Source of the DNA: Coneutiohabitans thermophilus
Lineage (GTDB): Bacteria; Zhuqueibacterota; Zhuqueibacteria; Zhuqueibacterales; Zhuqueibacteraceae
Assembly: GCA_034505235.1 (NCBI GenBank)
Contig: JAPDQY010000003.1
Span: forward strand, 22,504 to 86,503
DNA: 64,000 bases
Direction: 5' to 3'
Each line of letters opens with the position of its first letter. The first letter of the stretch is position 1. The notes beneath the pieces are model-generated. The model had not been told where the DNA came from, did no database searches, and was given only the letters and a program-made list of their open reading frames with translations. A program made the position numbers and the translations under genes. This document shows, piece by piece, positions 16,274 to 24,498 of the stretch.

Positions 16274-17491
16274 TTATTGCTTGCTGCGCAACCGGCCGAG
16301 CGGGAACAGCATGTTGACATTCGCCTGAATGTTGGCGTCGGCGATGCCGTCGAAGTCGCTGCGATAGCGCACGCCGGTATCCGCCGCCAGCCAGTTGGTG
16401 AAGTAAAATCGCACGCCGACAACGCCCGCCCAGATGTTCTTGATCGCACTGCCGTCGTGCACCTCGCCGGCAGTGAAATCATAAGAAGGCAGCCCTTCGA
16501 CTTCCAGCATGACCTGCGCCTTGGGATTCGCTTGAATCGTCAGCCCGCCAAACGGCGCGATGAGATTGCGTTGCATCTCCCGGCCGGCCTCGCGGAAGCG
16601 CCAGCCCTGCGGGCTGCGCACGCGCACGTCCGTCAAGCCCACGCCGAAATGCGCCATCACCTTGCCGCGATGTTTGGTGGCTACGAGATAGAGCTTGGTC
16701 AGGCGGGTTTCAAAGGAGACACTGGCGTCCTGGCCTTGAAAATGGTGCCAGCTCGTGGTGCCGCGCAGCGAGACGGCAATCGCAGGGAGACGGTCCTGCT
16801 CGCGCAGCACCAGCATTTTGAACGCTGAAGTCGACACGCTCGATGAACCTTGCTGCAGGGAGTTGATCACCGCCTGCGTCGCAAACTCGACCTCGGCGAT
16901 GTCGCCCAGCCCCAAACCAGCATGGCCGAGAAAATTACGCTCCTTCTCGATGCCGAAGGCGCCGCCGCCGTTAAAATAAATGTCGAGGGAGTTGAGCACT
17001 TCCGCAGTGGGCACATTGAACAAACGCGGCAGCACGGCCGGCGTCGTGAGCAGGGTTTGATACCAACGCTGCGGTTTGGGCCGGTCAGACTTGGCCGACG
17101 CCACCGACGCGGGTGAGGGGATGAGAGAGGCGGAGGTTTCGGGTGACGCAGGTGCAACCGGGCGCGCGGCGGCTTGCCGCTGCTGTTCCACGCGAAGGCT
17201 CTCTGCCGCGCGCGCCTGCGCGAGCGAATCTTCCACGAACTGGCGGCGCGCTGCCTGCCGCACGAGTTCCTGCTCGCGCTGCAACTCCTGGAGTTTGGCT
17301 TGTTTGGCGGCCGCGAGCGAACTGCCGCAGTTCACGCAGAATTTGTAGGTCCAGGTGTTTTCGAATTGGCAGACGCTGCAGCGAATGCTGGCCGGCTCAG
17401 TGGTTTGAGAGAGCGCGAAGGTCGCAAGCGCCAGCGCGGCGATCGTCACTGCGACGGCGATCACCAGCGATTTCATTGATCGGAATGGCAT
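16274..17491 (-). CDS. Exported zinc-ribbon, coiled-coil, beta-barrel protein
   Basis: A 405-residue protein. It has a signal peptide (to about residue 29), a zinc ribbon RCSVCQ/KFCVNCGSS (about 38-57), an Ala/Gln/Arg-rich coiled coil (about 60-115), a proline-rich linker, and from about 145 a beta-strand-rich domain resembling a 10-12-strand outer-membrane barrel (ending NVNMLFPLGRLRSKQ). A strong AAGGAGGAAATCATC ribosome-binding site fixes the start at 17491. It is the upstream partner of the smaller zinc-ribbon gene 60 bases away. Export of a CXXC zinc ribbon is unusual. The function is not recognised. Confidence 0.7.
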   Translation of the reverse strand: MPFRSMKSLVIAVAVTIAALALATFALSQTTEPASIRCSVCQFENTWTYKFCVNCGSSLAAAKQAKLQELQREQELVRQAARRQFVEDSLAQARAAESLRVEQQRQAAARPVAPASPETSASLIPSPASVASAKSDRPKPQRWYQTLLTTPAVLPRLFNVPTAEVLNSLDIYFNGGGAFGIEKERNFLGHAGLGLGDIAEVEFATQAVINSLQQGSSSVSTSAFKMLVLREQDRLPAIAVSLRGTTSWHHFQGQDASVSFETRLTKLYLVATKHRGKVMAHFGVGLTDVRVRSPQGWRFREAGREMQRNLIAPFGGLTIQANPKAQVMLEVEGLPSYDFTAGEVHDGSAIKNIWAGVVGVRFYFTNWLAADTGVRYRSDFDGIADANIQANVNMLFPLGRLRSKQ

Positions 17492-17646
17492 GATGATTTC
17501 CTCCTTTCATGAAGGTTCATCATGCCCTCATGCAAGCCGCATGCCGCCCGCTGCTCTGCCGCGGCGCGATCAACCGAAGCGCTGCAACTTGAACCGGTTG
17601 GAGAGAGAAGAGATAATGCCGGGTGGAAACTGATGGCCCCAAAACT

Positions 17647-17681
17647 GTGAAGCCCGTGTACAGGCCGTGCACGGGCTTCAC
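17647..17681 (-). terminator. 12-bp perfect hairpin, probable terminator
   Basis: GTGAAGCCCGTG (17647-17658) pairs perfectly with CACGGGCTTCAC (17670-17681) around an 11-base loop. It sits just after the stop of the TPR gene on the minus strand and is followed in that direction by AGTTTT. The outer AAAC/GTTT pairs would extend it. Confidence 0.65.
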
Positions 17682-17707
17682 GTGTGTTTGTCCGCTGTCG
17701 GCGAAGC

Positions 17708-18781
17708 TCAGTTGCGGAAGTCCCCGCCTTGGGAGTCATACTTTTTCACCATTTCATCGATGGCTTTGTTGATCTCGCGGAAACTGGTGAGCGGGCCCTC
17801 CAGTTCTTTTTCGGCAACCCGCTGCCGGGCGTGCATGCGTGCCTGCTGCAGGGCGGAAATGACGAGTTGTTTGGCCGAAGGCGCTGGGGCCGGAGCGGGC
17901 AGACGTTCATAGAGCCGGGCACGATGCCAGTGACACTCAGCGAGGTAACCATCACTGGCCTGCCGGAAAGCGCGAATGCGGGCGATGACTTTCTCCCACA
18001 CCGCCAGGGCATCTTCCACACGATCGAGTTTGTCGAGCAGCAGGCCGCGATGATAGAGCGCGCTGATGTTGAGCGGAAAGCGCATGATCAACCAGTCGTT
18101 GATCTCCAGCGCCTTGAGATAATTTTTTTCGTGAATGTAAATGGTTTGCAGGGAATAGGCGGCCTCGATCGCAACGTAGCGGCCGCGCTGGCGCACGCTT
18201 TCGAGCGCGGCAATGGCCTGCTCACGTTTGCCGGCAAACAAGCCGCCGGCAAAATTGAGGTTGGCGCTTTTCCAATACTCGTACACGCCCAATGCCAAAT
18301 GGGGATCCACCAGCGCCGCATCTCGCTGCAGGGCACGCTCCATGGCGTTGAGCGCCAGCACCGCATCGCGAAAGCCGGCGGCCCATTCCCCGCAGCGAAA
18401 GCGGTGCAGACCGCGATAGCCGCGGCCGGTGCCGAGCAGGAAAAAATGCTCGGCGCTGGCCTCGGCCCGCACCTGCTGCTCGGCCAGCGCGACTGCATTT
18501 TGGAGCAGGCTGTCAAAACGCGCTTCAAACAGGCGCACGCGATAGTCGCGCATCATCGTCTGATAAACGCCGGCGGCGAGCAGAAAGCCGGCCGGATGAT
18601 CCGGCCAGGAACGGCGCAACTCCGCACAAATGGCCAGTGCGCTGTCAAACTGCTCGCAATGCAACTGCTCCAGGCTGCGTTGGATCAAACTCTCGCGGCT
18701 GGCCCCGGAATGTGCCCGGACAAGCGGCAGCGCGAGGAAAAAAACGGACAACCAAGTCACCACGCGGAGAACATTCAGCAT
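17708..18781 (-). CDS. Secreted TPR-repeat protein
   Basis: With the ATG at 18781 the product is 357 residues and begins with a signal peptide (hydrophobic stretch ending LPLVRAHS). The rest is helical and contains TPR-like units, for example LEQLHCEQFDSALAICAEL near the N-terminus and IYIHEKNYLKALEINDWLI and ALYHRGLLLDKLDRVEDALAVWEKV in the middle. No catalytic motif is visible. TPR arrays usually serve as protein-binding scaffolds; partners are unknown. A hairpin terminator follows the stop. Confidence 0.7.
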   Translation of the reverse strand: MLNVLRVVTWLSVFFLALPLVRAHSGASRESLIQRSLEQLHCEQFDSALAICAELRRSWPDHPAGFLLAAGVYQTMMRDYRVRLFEARFDSLLQNAVALAEQQVRAEASAEHFFLLGTGRGYRGLHRFRCGEWAAGFRDAVLALNAMERALQRDAALVDPHLALGVYEYWKSANLNFAGGLFAGKREQAIAALESVRQRGRYVAIEAAYSLQTIYIHEKNYLKALEINDWLIMRFPLNISALYHRGLLLDKLDRVEDALAVWEKVIARIRAFRQASDGYLAECHWHRARLYERLPAPAPAPSAKQLVISALQQARMHARQRVAEKELEGPLTSFREINKAIDEMVKKYDSQGGDFRN

Positions 18782-18992
18782 GCGTGTCTTTACTCTCCAG
18801 CAAATGAGGATGCATGGCATCGTTTCCGGCGCCGGGGCGGGAAGCTCGGCAAAAAACCGTCACAACCAGACAGGCAAACACAGCAAAGCGTGCCGGCGCA
18901 GGACGACGGCAACAACAACATCGATCAGACGACGTGCCACCCAGAGAGCGGCAACGCCGCGCGAACGCGCCGCGGGCGGCAAGTCCGCCGAC

Positions 18993-20039
18993 TCAATCAC
19001 CCACGGTGGCCAGCGCACCGGTGGGGGCGGGACTCGCCTCCGGTTCCGGCAGCAGCCGGGCCTCGCCCCTCTTGGGCCGCGAGACACCCCCGCGGCGCAG
19101 CAGACGGTAGGTCGCTTTGATCATGCCGAACGGCGCGTTGTCCAAATAGGAATCGCGGTAAACACACAGGATCGCGCAGCCTTTTTCGCAGCCTTTGGGA
19201 GTGTGGTAATGTGCCGCCAGGTCGCTGCGGGTGTAATCCAGAATGGGTTTGTTCAGGCGGCCGCGCTGGGCATGGCAAAACTGCACGTTGCCGAACTCAT
19301 CGACATAGAGCGAGCGCGCACCGGCACGGCAGTGCCAGTCCGGCTGCTCGCCCCGCAGCAGGCGTTTGCCATAATCATATTCGATGAAGGAGCAGGGATT
19401 GCTGTGTTGATAATGATACTCCCAGAGCGCGACATACTCTTCCCCGCCGGTGGCAATGGTGCCCCGGTGATCGTGAATGGGATTGACGGTGACAAAGAAA
19501 CCCAGGCGCCGCAGCCCGGCCAGCGTTTCCCGGAAGTGGTCTTTGGAATTTTCGCACAGCACAAGATTGACGTGCACGTCGAACCTGGCCAGCCGGCGCA
19601 GACGCTCGAGCTTGGGCAGGATGGATTTCATCGATTTTTGGATATAGCGGTTCGTGTCGGGCATGAGCGCATCGATGCTCACCTGCATGTTGCTCAGTCC
19701 CGCATCGTTCAGTGCCGCAATGATTTTGTCGGTGAGCAGAAAACCGTTGGTGGTGATCGAAACCTGCGCTTCGTGGTTGGCATGGGCCACGAGCTCCGCG
19801 ATTTGGGGATGCAGCAGCGGCTCGCCGCCCAACAGCGTGATGTTGATGACCTTCAGGCGGTGCAGCGCGTCAATCCGGGCTTTGAGCGTCTCAAAAGGGA
19901 TGGGCGGGGAATACTTGTCGTATTCGGTGCAATAGCCGCAGCTCAAATTGCAGCGCCGGGTCACGATCAACTGCGCCTGAATCGGCGCATTGAACAGCAG
20001 CGTGCGCGCCAGCGTGCGCAACGGATTCTTCACGCGCAT
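18993..20039 (-). CDS. Radical SAM protein with SPASM-like C-terminal cysteines
   Basis: A 348-residue radical SAM enzyme. The cluster motif is C30-X3-C34-X2-C37 (RCNLSCGYC), followed by the GGEPLLHP SAM-binding motif near residue 92 and the TTNGFLL strand. The C-terminal third adds further cysteines (DWHCRAG, NVQFCHAQ, GCEKGCAILC) arranged like a SPASM or twitch auxiliary Fe-S region. Such proteins modify peptides, hopanoids or cofactors; no precursor peptide gene is seen nearby, so no substrate is proposed. Confidence 0.88.
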   Translation of the reverse strand: MRVKNPLRTLARTLLFNAPIQAQLIVTRRCNLSCGYCTEYDKYSPPIPFETLKARIDALHRLKVINITLLGGEPLLHPQIAELVAHANHEAQVSITTNGFLLTDKIIAALNDAGLSNMQVSIDALMPDTNRYIQKSMKSILPKLERLRRLARFDVHVNLVLCENSKDHFRETLAGLRRLGFFVTVNPIHDHRGTIATGGEEYVALWEYHYQHSNPCSFIEYDYGKRLLRGEQPDWHCRAGARSLYVDEFGNVQFCHAQRGRLNKPILDYTRSDLAAHYHTPKGCEKGCAILCVYRDSYLDNAPFGMIKATYRLLRRGGVSRPKRGEARLLPEPEASPAPTGALATVGD

Positions 20040-20342
20040 GAGCAGAGCCTCCCTGGCTGGTGAGATAGGCTTGGGGCAACTTCCTCCCGCGGTCCAGCTC
20101 CTCGTGCGTCGCGGGGTTGGCTATGATGCCAAATTCAAAACCAAAGTGCAATGGCAAAATGACCGCCATTCCCCGGGGTGTGCCCGCCGGGCGGCAAGAT
20201 TCAAACACTGACAACGTTCACTTCATACCTGCTTGACCTTGCCGCCCTATTTTAAAGCGGTAAAAAACCATGCCGCAGCATCGCACTGCCGCGGGAATTG
20301 CCAACCGGACCCGCGGTGACTGTTGCAAACAAGGAGGCCATC
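20040..20342. other. Divergent intergenic region
   Basis: About 300 bases between the radical SAM gene (minus) and the PAP2 gene (plus). No gene or clear promoter could be assigned. Confidence 0.4.
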
Positions 20343-20873
20343 ATGCTGCAAGCTTTCGTTCAAAATCTCAGCCAGCGGGAGGCATGGCTGTGTCGCAGAG
20401 TCGTTGCGTGGAACGGCAAAAGAGCCGTCGACCGCCTGATGTATGTGGCGTCGCGCAGCGGTGACGGCCAGTTCTATGCCATTCTCGGATTGGTGGTGGG
20501 CGTGACAGATCATGAAATGGCGCGCCGTTTTCTGCCCGCCGGTCTGCTGGCGTTTGCGCTGCAGGTGCCGCTCTACCTGCTGGTGAAACGCAAAGTGAAA
20601 CGCCCCCGACCGTTTGAGCAAATCCCCGGGCTGCAGCATCTGATTGCGCCACCGGATCGCTTCAGTTTCCCCTCCGGACACACGGCGGGCGCCGGCCTGA
20701 TGGCGACGTTGATCTCGGCTTACTATCCCGCGGGTGCCATGGTGAGTTGTCTGTGGGCGGGGGTCATCGCTTTCTCGCGGGTGTACAACGGCGTGCATTA
20801 TCCAACGGATGTTTTGGCAGGCGCATTGTTGGGCATTGCCTGCGCACAAACAGGCATGGCTTTGGTGGGATGA
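20343..20873 (+). CDS. PAP2-family phosphatase, membrane-bound
   Basis: A 176-residue protein starting at the ATG at 20343 behind an AAGGAGG site. It has the three phosphatase motifs of type 2 phosphatidic acid phosphatases: KRKVKRPRP, then FPSGHTAGA, then SRVYNGVHYPTDVLAG with the catalytic His and Asp. Several hydrophobic helices match the usual membrane topology. Likely substrates are lipid phosphates or undecaprenyl diphosphate; this cannot be separated here. Confidence 0.9.
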   Translation: MLQAFVQNLSQREAWLCRRVVAWNGKRAVDRLMYVASRSGDGQFYAILGLVVGVTDHEMARRFLPAGLLAFALQVPLYLLVKRKVKRPRPFEQIPGLQHLIAPPDRFSFPSGHTAGAGLMATLISAYYPAGAMVSCLWAGVIAFSRVYNGVHYPTDVLAGALLGIACAQTGMALVG

Positions 20874-20879
20874 GCAGCG

Positions 20880-22118
20880 TTAGAGCAAGCGCTGCAGAAT
20901 CAAAACAAGCATGAGCAGATTCAAAGCCGCTGCCAGCAGCAGTGCCAGTTGTCGGGACTGGTGCCGTTGAGGCGCCAACCATTTGCGCAAGGCCTGCTGT
21001 TGCCCGTGTTGCCCGACGGTTGCCAGTGCCTGCCAAACCCGCCAGCCGCGCATCACCTCCGGTAGTGGTCTTACAGGCGCAGCCGGGATCGCCGCTTGCT
21101 CGTTCATTGCCGGCAGCGCCTGTCCCCAAGCTTGGGCCTTCCTGCCGCCTGCCTGGCGGCTGTGGTATTCCGCTGTATGCCCGCCTGCCGCCGGCGCACA
21201 AAGGTCAGCCGTCAGCGTTGACGCTGCCCCCGGCTGCCCTCTCCCGAAACGCTGTTGCGCCCAGCCAATTTCGCTTTCCTCGAATCTTCCCTCCTGCTTT
21301 TCCATACACGCAGCCTCCTGCACCAACTCGCGCGTGATGCTGGTTAAACCCTCGCGGCAGGCCAGGTCCAGCGCCCGGCGGCAGAGCGCATTGATGCGCC
21401 GCGGATTGCCTTCACTGTGCTCATGAATCGTGCGCAGAGCGGCGATGGTGAAGAGCTGCTCGCCGTCATAATAACCCGCGATGCGCAGGCGGTGGGCAAT
21501 ATAAGCCGTGGTTTCCGCATGGCTGAGGCTGAGCAGGTGCGAGCTGCAAGCCAGGGTGGCGTGATCCGGCCGGGCCGCCACCCAGGGAAAAGCCTGGAGC
21601 AAAGTCGGTGCGCCGGCCAGGATGAATTGCAACGGTTTGTTGTGTCTTTTGGCCAGCTCGATCAGTCCGGCGAGGTCATGAAGGGTGGGTTGCGGCAGAT
21701 GATGTGCCTCGTCAATAATGACGAGCGCGGCGGCGGGCATGGCGGTGACGGTGAGGCCGGAGCGCGGGCTGCGCAGAAAATCATGCAACTGCCGCAGCTC
21801 GTCGGCCGGTGTGGCATGCGGCAGTGCCGGCAGCCCACAGGCTGTGGCGATGCGGCGGAACAGCTTCTTCTCTCCGAAGCGGGTTTGCAGCAGCAGCACG
21901 GTGGCGAGGCCGGCCGGCAGCCGGCGGCGCAGGGCATGAATCAACAGAGTCTTGCCGGCGCCGGCATCGCCGGTGAGCACCAGCAGGCGCCGCCGGAGCT
22001 CGATCGTATCGAGCAGTCGCTGCAACGCCAGACGATGCGAGCTGGCGGCATAAAAATAACGCGGATCCGGCACCGCCAGGAAGGGGTGCTCCCGCAAAAG
22101 CTGAAGCGAACGGTACAT
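20880..22118 (-). CDS. ExeA/GspA-like AAA ATPase with C-terminal membrane anchor
   Basis: A 412-residue protein when started at the ATG at 22118, the first that fits the family N-terminus (YRSLQLLREHPFLAVPDPRYF). Walker A is GDAGAGKT (50-57) and Walker B VIIDEAHH (133-140). An SHLLSLSHAETTAYIAHRL region and a winged-helix-like SEGNPRRINALCRRALDLA segment complete the ExeA-type AAA module. The C-terminus (about 390-410) is a single hydrophobic helix. ExeA relatives act in secretion or peptidoglycan-linked assembly. It is divergent from the ubiquitin-like operon; a link is possible but not shown. It ends a few bases from the convergent PAP2 gene. Confidence 0.82.
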   Translation of the reverse strand: MYRSLQLLREHPFLAVPDPRYFYAASSHRLALQRLLDTIELRRRLLVLTGDAGAGKTLLIHALRRRLPAGLATVLLLQTRFGEKKLFRRIATACGLPALPHATPADELRQLHDFLRSPRSGLTVTAMPAAALVIIDEAHHLPQPTLHDLAGLIELAKRHNKPLQFILAGAPTLLQAFPWVAARPDHATLACSSHLLSLSHAETTAYIAHRLRIAGYYDGEQLFTIAALRTIHEHSEGNPRRINALCRRALDLACREGLTSITRELVQEAACMEKQEGRFEESEIGWAQQRFGRGQPGAASTLTADLCAPAAGGHTAEYHSRQAGGRKAQAWGQALPAMNEQAAIPAAPVRPLPEVMRGWRVWQALATVGQHGQQQALRKWLAPQRHQSRQLALLLAAALNLLMLVLILQRLL

Positions 22119-22273
22119 GACTGCACAAATCCCCAAACCGTGATGGCAAGGCGTTGCGCCATGGTTCCTTTCCCGAAACGCGCACGCCACAGACTGCGTG
22201 CGGAATGGCAGGGTGGGCACCGGCAAGCAGCCGGGTAGGGACAAGCAGGAAGAATGAGCGGAGGCGCCGGCGG

Positions 22274-22504
22274 TCACTTGTGGATGAGCTTGCGCACGGC
22301 GTGAAAATCCGGGCCGTCGAGACGGTAGAAATAGACACCCTGATCCGCAGCCCGACCATGATTGTCGGTACCGTCCCACTGCGCCAGATGCTCACCCGGC
22401 GGCAGGTAGCCGGAAAGAACCAATCGCACTTCGTTGCCAAGCGCATTGTAGATGGTCAATCGCACAGGAGAAGTCTGCTGCAAGGCAAAGCGGACAGTGT
22501 TCAT
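22274..22504 (-). pseudogene. Orphan FlgD-like/type IX sorting tail fragment
   Basis: A 76-codon frame that encodes almost only a FlgD Ig-like C-terminal sorting domain (VRLTIYNALGNEVR, then GEHLAQWDGTDNHGR, then GVYFYRL and HAVRKLI). It lacks the leading NPFNP segment and any passenger protein. A nearly full version of such a tail is seen at 63548-63800. This looks like the surviving 3' end of a larger secreted-protein gene removed by rearrangement, although an ATG happens to begin it. Confidence 0.75.
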
Positions 22505-22595
22505 ATCACAGAGGCTTCTTTGCCGGCCCTTCCCTGGGCAGCGATGAAATCGAGTCGAAGGAAAAATGTGCCGGGGATGTACCCTCATGCCATGA

Positions 22596-22623
22596 CGGGT
22601 GCAGAAGCTGGAATCTGCACCCG
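22596..22623 (+). other. 10-bp hairpin upstream of ubiquitin-like operon
   Basis: CGGGTGCAGA (22596-22605) pairs perfectly with TCTGCACCCG (22614-22623) around an 8-base loop. It lies about 50 bases before the first operon gene, with no U-run, so it may be an operator or a leader structure. Confidence 0.45.
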
Positions 22624-22675
22624 CCGGCAGGAGGCCCTCTGCAACTGGCAAACATGGTGCGTAGTATTCGAGGTC

Positions 22676-23182
22676 ATGAAATGTCTGGCGGGCATGACAG
22701 GGTTGAACAATCCGCCGGCGGGCGGTTTGCCGCGCCGGCCTTATGGAAGCATCGTGCAGGAGAGGCGTATTTTCAGGCCAATTGCGCGGCCGAGCCGCAC
22801 CGCCGTGCGGGTGACCGGCCCGCTGCGCGCAAAGGAAAGCATTCCCAAACTGCCGGCGCGTGTGCAGCGACTGCGTGACCAGAAGATTTGCTCCTACTGC
22901 CGCCACTTGATCACCGAGGATCCCTATTCGCATGGTGAGCGCTATTGGGCACAACTCTTGCGGTTGCATATGCTGCGCTGGTCCGCTGCCGTCTTGCGCC
23001 TCTTCGCCCCGCAGCGACTGGCGCACAATGAAGCCCGGCAGAAACGGATCGTCCTGCCGGGCTGGGTGCGGTGCAGCAACCGGCGGTGTGGCCAGCTTTA
23101 TCATGCCAATTGCTGGCACCATCGCAGCGGCACGCAACGCTGTTTTCGCTGCCACTCCAATCGCGCCCATCACGTCGCCTGA
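22676..23182 (+). CDS. RING-like (C4HC3) zinc-finger protein, candidate E3 ligase
   Basis: A 168-residue protein from the ATG at 22676 (a second ATG lies at 22694). The first 60 residues are basic and of low order. Then eight potential zinc ligands follow: C72-X2-C75, C133-X4-C138, H143-X2-C146 and C156-X2-C159. The core CGQLYHANCW strongly recalls the RING pattern in which Cys, His and Cys precede a Trp. The C4HC3 order is that of RING-variant or PHD fingers, with an unusually long 57-residue spacer after the first pair. It is the first gene of an operon with E1-, Ubl-, E2- and JAMM-like genes (33 bases before the E1 start), which is the main reason to read it as an E3. Function is inferred, not shown. 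Confidence 0.75.
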   Translation: MKCLAGMTGLNNPPAGGLPRRPYGSIVQERRIFRPIARPSRTAVRVTGPLRAKESIPKLPARVQRLRDQKICSYCRHLITEDPYSHGERYWAQLLRLHMLRWSAAVLRLFAPQRLAHNEARQKRIVLPGWVRCSNRRCGQLYHANCWHHRSGTQRCFRCHSNRAHHVA

Positions 23183-23215
23183 TTCACGCCCTTGCAAACA
23201 AAGACGCGAAGCGGC

Positions 23216-24472
23216 ATGGCCTTTCATGTGAGAACCAGTGCGCGTCCGGTGGAGAGTGTCACCGACCGCCAGGAGAGAATCAGTTGGTGGAGCCAGGACA
23301 AGTTGCGCCAGGCGCGGGTGATGATTGTGGGCGCCGGCGCGCTCGGCAATGAAGTCATCAAAAACCTGGCGCTGGTGGGAATCGGCTACATGGTGGTGGT
23401 CGATTGCGACACCATTGAAATCTCCAATCTCAGCCGCACCGCCTTGTTTCGCCGGGAGGATCTCGGCAGGCGCAAGGCAGTGGTGGCGGCGCAACGCGGC
23501 AACGCGCTCAACGTCGAACCTTCCGCCTGCCTCGAAGCGCTCGACGCCGACCTGGTGTGGGAAGTCGGGCTGGGGCTCTATCGCCGTGTCGATGTGGTGC
23601 TCGGCTGCCTGGACAACCTCGAAGCACGGCTGGCAGTGAACCGGGCCTGCCTGCTTACCGGCCGGCCTTTGATCGACGGCGGCATCCGCGAGCTGGCGGG
23701 CAGCGTTTACGTGTTTCAACCGCCCTTCCCCTCCTGCTTCAGTTGCGCCACCACCAGGCGCGAGCGCGCCGCAGCCCGGGCGCGCTACGATTCCTGCTTT
23801 CAGACGCTGCGCCGCAGCCATGCCCAGGGCCGGCTCGCCACGGTGCAGGTGAGCTCGGCGCTGATTGCCGCGTTGCAATGCGAGCTGGCGCTCAAGTGGC
23901 TGCACCAGCGCCTGCCACTCAACGGCGTGCGCCTGCAGTACGACGGCAGTGGCAGCCGGCCTTATTTCGACACCACCACGGTCTTCCGCAGGCCGCATTG
24001 CGAGTGTGAAGCGCTGCGGCCCCTGCCGGACATTGCCACGCTCGCCGGCAGCCGCCGCACCTGTACACTGCGTGGCCTGCTGGCACGCCTGCAGGCTGCC
24101 GGCCTGGAGGGGGCCACGGTCAAATTTCCCGGCAGCTTTGTGGCGGGCGTTGAGTGCCTGCGCTGCGGCCGGTACAGTCCCATCCGCCGGCCGCTGTACC
24201 GCCTGCACAACGAGGAGCTGCAGTGCCACTGGTGCCGCAGGCCGGGCGACCGCGAGGGGCTGCACTTGCACTACTTGGGCGACAGCCTGGAGGTGTTGGA
24301 AGCAGATGCCACCGGCGACCAACCCCCTCTGCAAGACCTCCCCCTCGAACAATTGGGCTTTCCCAGCCTGCATGTTTATGACGTGCAGGACTGCCGGGGC
24401 GGCTGGCACTATTTCGAGCTTGCCGATGACCTTCACGAAGCGTTGCCCGATCTTGCGAGACGACTTTCATGA
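23216..24472 (+). CDS. E1-like ubiquitin-activating enzyme (ThiF/MoeB superfamily)
   Basis: A 418-residue ThiF-fold adenylating enzyme. GAGALG (39-44) is the nucleotide loop, followed by VVDCDTIEISNLSR (61-74), DLGRRKA (82-88) and the CLDNLEAR segment (131-138). One zinc site would be C174/C177 plus C262/C264. C194, in YDSC just before the Gly and the helix ALIAALQCELALK, occupies the position of the catalytic cysteine in E1/ThiF proteins. Residues 314-340 add a second ribbon, C314/C317 and C337/C340, not usual for MoeB or ThiF. It would adenylate the C-terminal Gly of the Ubl encoded 26 bases downstream and pass it to the E2. A TTG at 23192 could add eight residues. Confidence 0.88.
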   Translation: MAFHVRTSARPVESVTDRQERISWWSQDKLRQARVMIVGAGALGNEVIKNLALVGIGYMVVVDCDTIEISNLSRTALFRREDLGRRKAVVAAQRGNALNVEPSACLEALDADLVWEVGLGLYRRVDVVLGCLDNLEARLAVNRACLLTGRPLIDGGIRELAGSVYVFQPPFPSCFSCATTRRERAAARARYDSCFQTLRRSHAQGRLATVQVSSALIAALQCELALKWLHQRLPLNGVRLQYDGSGSRPYFDTTTVFRRPHCECEALRPLPDIATLAGSRRTCTLRGLLARLQAAGLEGATVKFPGSFVAGVECLRCGRYSPIRRPLYRLHNEELQCHWCRRPGDREGLHLHYLGDSLEVLEADATGDQPPLQDLPLEQLGFPSLHVYDVQDCRGGWHYFELADDLHEALPDLARRLS

Positions 24473-24498
24473 TTCAGCAGATGCTCAGGAGCTAAGGA

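Noticed and set aside
22274..24436. Minus-strand 720-codon open frame
   Set aside because: Lies opposite the E1 and RING-like genes; only its last 76 codons make sense (the sorting-tail relic), the rest is shadow.
23216..24472. E1-like gene read as MoeB/ThiF for molybdopterin or thiamine
   Set aside because: No moa, moe or thi genes nearby; adjacent E2 and JAMM genes and the extra zinc ribbon favour a conjugation role.
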